Shown: piece after piece, positions 14,018-16,173 of the stretch
Layout of the letters: every line of letters starts with the position of its first letter
Position numbering within the stretch: position 1 is the stretch's first letter
DNA from: JAFGPF01 sp964500415
GTDB taxonomy: Bacteria > Chloroflexota > Dehalococcoidia > Dehalococcoidales > RBG-16-60-22
Reading direction: 5' to 3'
NCBI GenBank assembly: GCA_964500415.1
Contig: CAZCOB010000049.1
Coordinates: 1-16,173, forward strand
Length of the DNA: 16,173 nucleotides
Program-made: the position numbers and the translations under genes
Notes under the pieces: generated by a model
What the model saw: the letters and a program-made list of their open reading frames with translations, nothing else
Told to the model about the DNA's origin: nothing
The model's database searches: none

Positions 14018-15214
14018 CTAACGCGTCTCCTTATCCCGTAATGCTACCACACCCGGCAATTCTTCACCACCCAGGAATTTCAACGAAGCGCCGCCCCCGG
14101 TGGAAACAAAGGTAACCTTATCAGCCAGCCCCATGGCGTTAATGACCTCGGCCGTGGAACCTCCGCCCACGATGGTCCTGGCCTGGAGCCCGGGGAGCAG
14201 CTTCGCCAGCGTCCGGGTACCCTCGGCAAACTGCGGTATCTCTTCCACACCCATGGGGCCGTTCCAGAATACCGTCCGGCTGCTCTTAAGCTCATTGCTG
14301 AAATTTTCGACCGTCTGCGGGCCGATATCGACAATTTTCTTGTCCGGGGGTATAGCATCGATGGATACAACCTGCCCTTCGGCTTCGGTACTGAGTTCGC
14401 CGGCGACGACCACATCCACCGGCATTACAATCCGCGTATGGTACTTCCTGGCTTCCTCAATTAATTCGGCCGCGGCGTCCACGCTATCTTCTTCAATCAG
14501 CGACGTGCCTACTTCGCAAGACATGGCTTTCAAAAACGTGGCCGCCATACCGCCGCCGATAAGCAGGCAGTCCACCTTCTCCATGATATTTTTCAGCATA
14601 CCCACTTTGTCGCTGACCTTGGCGCCGCCGAACACCGAAGTAAAGGGATGGACGGGGTCTTCCAGAAGTCCGCCCAGAGTATTTATTTCTTTCTCCAGAA
14701 GCAGCCCGGCTACCGCCGGCAGATAATGAGCGATGCCGGCTATCGAGGCATGGGCCCGGTGTGAAGTACCGAAGGCGTCATTAACGAAGATATCACCCAA
14801 CCGGGATAAAGCCATGGCAAACTCGGAGCTACCCGTTTCCTCGTCGGAGTGAAACCTGAGATTCTCCAGAAGCAGGACATCACCGGCCTTTAGAGTCTTT
14901 ACCGACTTCTCCACATCCGGCCCGATGCAGTTGACGGCTACACCCACCTGCTGCCCCAGAATCTGGGAAAGCCTCTGGGCAACCGGGGTCAACCGCAGCG
15001 AGTCAACCACCTTGCCTTTGGGCCGGCCCAGGTGAGAAATCAGGATGACCCTAGCGTTACGCTCGGTAAGGTACCTAATCGTTGGCAGGGTGGCTCTGAT
15101 ACGGCTATCGTCAACGATGGCTCCGGTCCTGGAATCAATCGGGACATTAAAGTCGACACGTACCAACACCTTCTTACCGGTAACCTCGATATCCCTGATG
15201 GTCATCTTATTCAT
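14018..15214 (-). CDS. pgk: Phosphoglycerate kinase
   Basis: 398 residues, the normal length. It transfers phosphate between 1,3-bisphosphoglycerate and ADP. Visible: the N-terminal substrate site RVDFNVP, HLGRPKGK, the basic patch GTSHRAHAS, the hinge region with GGAKVSDK, and the nucleotide-binding C-domain with WNGPMGVEE and GGGSTAEV. The ATG has AGGAG seven bases upstream. It is the first gene after the terminator that separates the cluster from dxs, so it should lead the pgk-apgM-tpiA-miaA-dapF-dapL transcript. A promoter candidate lies upstream of that terminator, not between it and the gene. Confidence 0.97.
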   Translation of the reverse strand: MNKMTIRDIEVTGKKVLVRVDFNVPIDSRTGAIVDDSRIRATLPTIRYLTERNARVILISHLGRPKGKVVDSLRLTPVAQRLSQILGQQVGVAVNCIGPDVEKSVKTLKAGDVLLLENLRFHSDEETGSSEFAMALSRLGDIFVNDAFGTSHRAHASIAGIAHYLPAVAGLLLEKEINTLGGLLEDPVHPFTSVFGGAKVSDKVGMLKNIMEKVDCLLIGGGMAATFLKAMSCEVGTSLIEEDSVDAAAELIEEARKYHTRIVMPVDVVVAGELSTEAEGQVVSIDAIPPDKKIVDIGPQTVENFSNELKSSRTVFWNGPMGVEEIPQFAEGTRTLAKLLPGLQARTIVGGGSTAEVINAMGLADKVTFVSTGGGASLKFLGGEELPGVVALRDKETR

Positions 15215-15240
15215 GTATCGCTCCTGAACATCAATAACCT

Positions 15241-15274
15241 AAAATAAAAATCAGGCGCTAGACCGGACGCCTGA
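15241..15274 (-). terminator. Intrinsic terminator between dxs and pgk
   Basis: On the minus strand TCAGGCG (15274-15268) and CGCCTGA (15257-15251) form a perfect 7-bp stem with a 10-base loop, followed by TTTTTATTTT (15250-15241). It ends 127 bases after the dxs stop and 26 before the pgk start, so it may also act within the pgk leader. Confidence 0.8.
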
Positions 15275-15289
15275 CAAGTGATAACACGA

Positions 15290-15318
15290 CATATATTTGC
15301 GAAGTCGCTTACCCGCAA
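15290..15318 (-). promoter_or_regulatory. Candidate pgk promoter upstream of the terminator
   Basis: On the minus strand TTGCGG (15318-15313), 17 bp, TATATG (15295-15290). The start would be near 15283, so the leader contains the terminator hairpin. The -35 box matches the consensus at four of six positions. Confidence 0.42.
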
Positions 15319-15400
15319 TCAACGGACAATTAGTGAATCCAAGTAACAGTTTTAGCGGCACTCCCCTACCCTTCTCAGGAAGTAAAAACACTTTTCATCG

Positions 15401-16173
15401 CTAGGTTGTTTTGGCTTTACCTTCAACTTTTAACGATAAGTCCGAAACCGATTCCGGAAACATTTTTAAGACCTGTTTTACGATTCCTACGGCATCCAGA
15501 CCGTACTTGGAGCGTAAAACCGCCTGGGTACCGTGCTCGACGAACTCATCCGGAATACCGATATTCTTTACTTTTACATCATACCGACCGGACTCCTGCA
15601 ACAATCTGTCAACACTGCTGCCGAAGCCGCCGGTCAGCACATTCTCTTCGACGGTGACAATACGCTTGATACGACCGGACAAGTCATTTATCAGCGAGGC
15701 ATCCAGCGGCTTGGAAAAACGGGCATTAACCACCGTAGCTTCGACCCCCTTCGCGGCAAGCATATCGGCCGCATCCAAGGACAGAGCCACCGGGACACCC
15801 AGAGCCAGGATAGCCACGTCGGCTCCATACCGGAGCACTTCAGCCTCGCCGATGTTAATTTCGTGCAGTTCCCTGTCCAGCGTCACGCCCAGTCCGGTGC
15901 CGCGAGGATACCTCACCGCCATGGCACGCCCCGACTTTACCGCGGTATACAACAGGTGCTGAAGCTCGTTTTCATCCTTGGGGGCAGCGACAACGAGACC
16001 GGGAATTAACGAGAGATAGGAAATATCGAACGTACCCTGATGTGTTTTACCGTCGTCGCCGACGATTCCGCCACGGTCGATGGCGAAAACGACAGGCAAA
16101 TTCTGGATACACACATCGTGTATTATCTGGTCGAAGGCACGCTGCAGGAAGGTCGAGTATATCGCCACGACCG
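15401..16173 (-). CDS. dxs: 1-deoxy-D-xylulose-5-phosphate synthase, C-terminal part (5' end outside window)
   Basis: The last 257 or so residues of Dxs, the thiamine-diphosphate enzyme that condenses pyruvate with glyceraldehyde 3-phosphate to open the MEP isoprenoid pathway. The frame is open to the window edge. It covers the central pyrimidine-binding domain, with STFLQRAFDQ and DRGGIVGDDGKTHQG, then DISYLSLIPG, the VRYPRG turn, and the C-terminal transketolase domain with TVEENVLTGGFG and GIPDEFVEHG. The N-terminal ThDP-pyrophosphate domain is missing because of the edge, not truncation. A terminator follows downstream. Its substrate is made by the tpiA/pgk part of the cluster, and its pathway product feeds MiaA. 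Confidence 0.96.
   Translation of the reverse strand, partial: VVAIYSTFLQRAFDQIIHDVCIQNLPVVFAIDRGGIVGDDGKTHQGTFDISYLSLIPGLVVAAPKDENELQHLLYTAVKSGRAMAVRYPRGTGLGVTLDRELHEINIGEAEVLRYGADVAILALGVPVALSLDAADMLAAKGVEATVVNARFSKPLDASLINDLSGRIKRIVTVEENVLTGGFGSSVDRLLQESGRYDVKVKNIGIPDEFVEHGTQAVLRSKYGLDAVGIVKQVLKMFPESVSDLSLKVEGKAKTT

Noticed and set aside
15275..15400. T-box or other riboswitch between dxs and pgk
   Set aside because: A GGGTAGGGGAGTGCCG stretch on the minus strand slightly resembles a T-box core, but lacks the conserved sequence and stems. Only the terminator is convincing.

Overview
The window is most likely from a Dehalococcoidia-type Chloroflexota bacterium. This rests mainly on the long minus-strand cluster dxs - pgk - archaeal-type phosphoglycerate mutase - tpiA - miaA - dapF - dapL - hflX, an order I associate with Dehalococcoides and relatives. 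The phosphoglycerate mutase type and the LL-diaminopimelate aminotransferase route to lysine/DAP fit that assignment. The lineage is an inference from memory; no search was run.

Layout. (1) 1-3039: a transport/acyl-activation block. A truncated LivF ATPase and a PaaK-like adenylate-forming enzyme overlap on the plus strand. They converge on a LivG ATPase on the minus strand, which is translationally coupled to a small cysteine-containing protein with its own promoter. (2) 3040-3415: a CAU-anticodon tRNA (probably Ile2) with a good promoter, followed 79 bp later by a partial tRNA-like copy that repeats its 3' end. (3) 3416-4990: a membrane-anchored transglutaminase-like protein (minus), an iron-sulfur flavoprotein with a strong promoter and three helically phased repeats upstream, and an unknown protein that appears leaderless. 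(4) 4991-6472: an AT-rich accessory stretch with one orphan membrane-anchored gene, recurring TTKACATAAT motifs, and a palindrome-rich element that resembles a non-autonomous repeat. (5) 6473-16173: a nearly continuous minus-strand run of SnoaL-like protein, EamA transporter, HflX, DapL, DapF, MiaA, TpiA, ApgM, Pgk and, beyond a terminator, the C-terminal part of Dxs.

How the genes work together. Pgk, ApgM and TpiA are consecutive triose-phosphate steps, and Dxs draws on glyceraldehyde 3-phosphate to start the MEP isoprenoid pathway. MiaA uses the dimethylallyl diphosphate which that pathway makes. DapL and DapF are adjacent steps to meso-diaminopimelate and lysine. Gaps from pgk to dapL are mostly 3-24 bp, so they probably form one operon. 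The LivF/LivG ATPases and the PaaK-like ligase suggest uptake and CoA-activation of an organic acid, with unknown substrate.

The most notable points are the tRNA-like duplicate, apparent leaderless genes with extended -10 boxes, phased repeats before the flavoprotein gene, the PaaK-like enzyme lacking the usual phosphate loop, the LivG-coupled cysteine protein, and a terminator inside the predicted pgk leader. I see no CRISPR array, complete insertion sequence, or clearly new multi-gene system.
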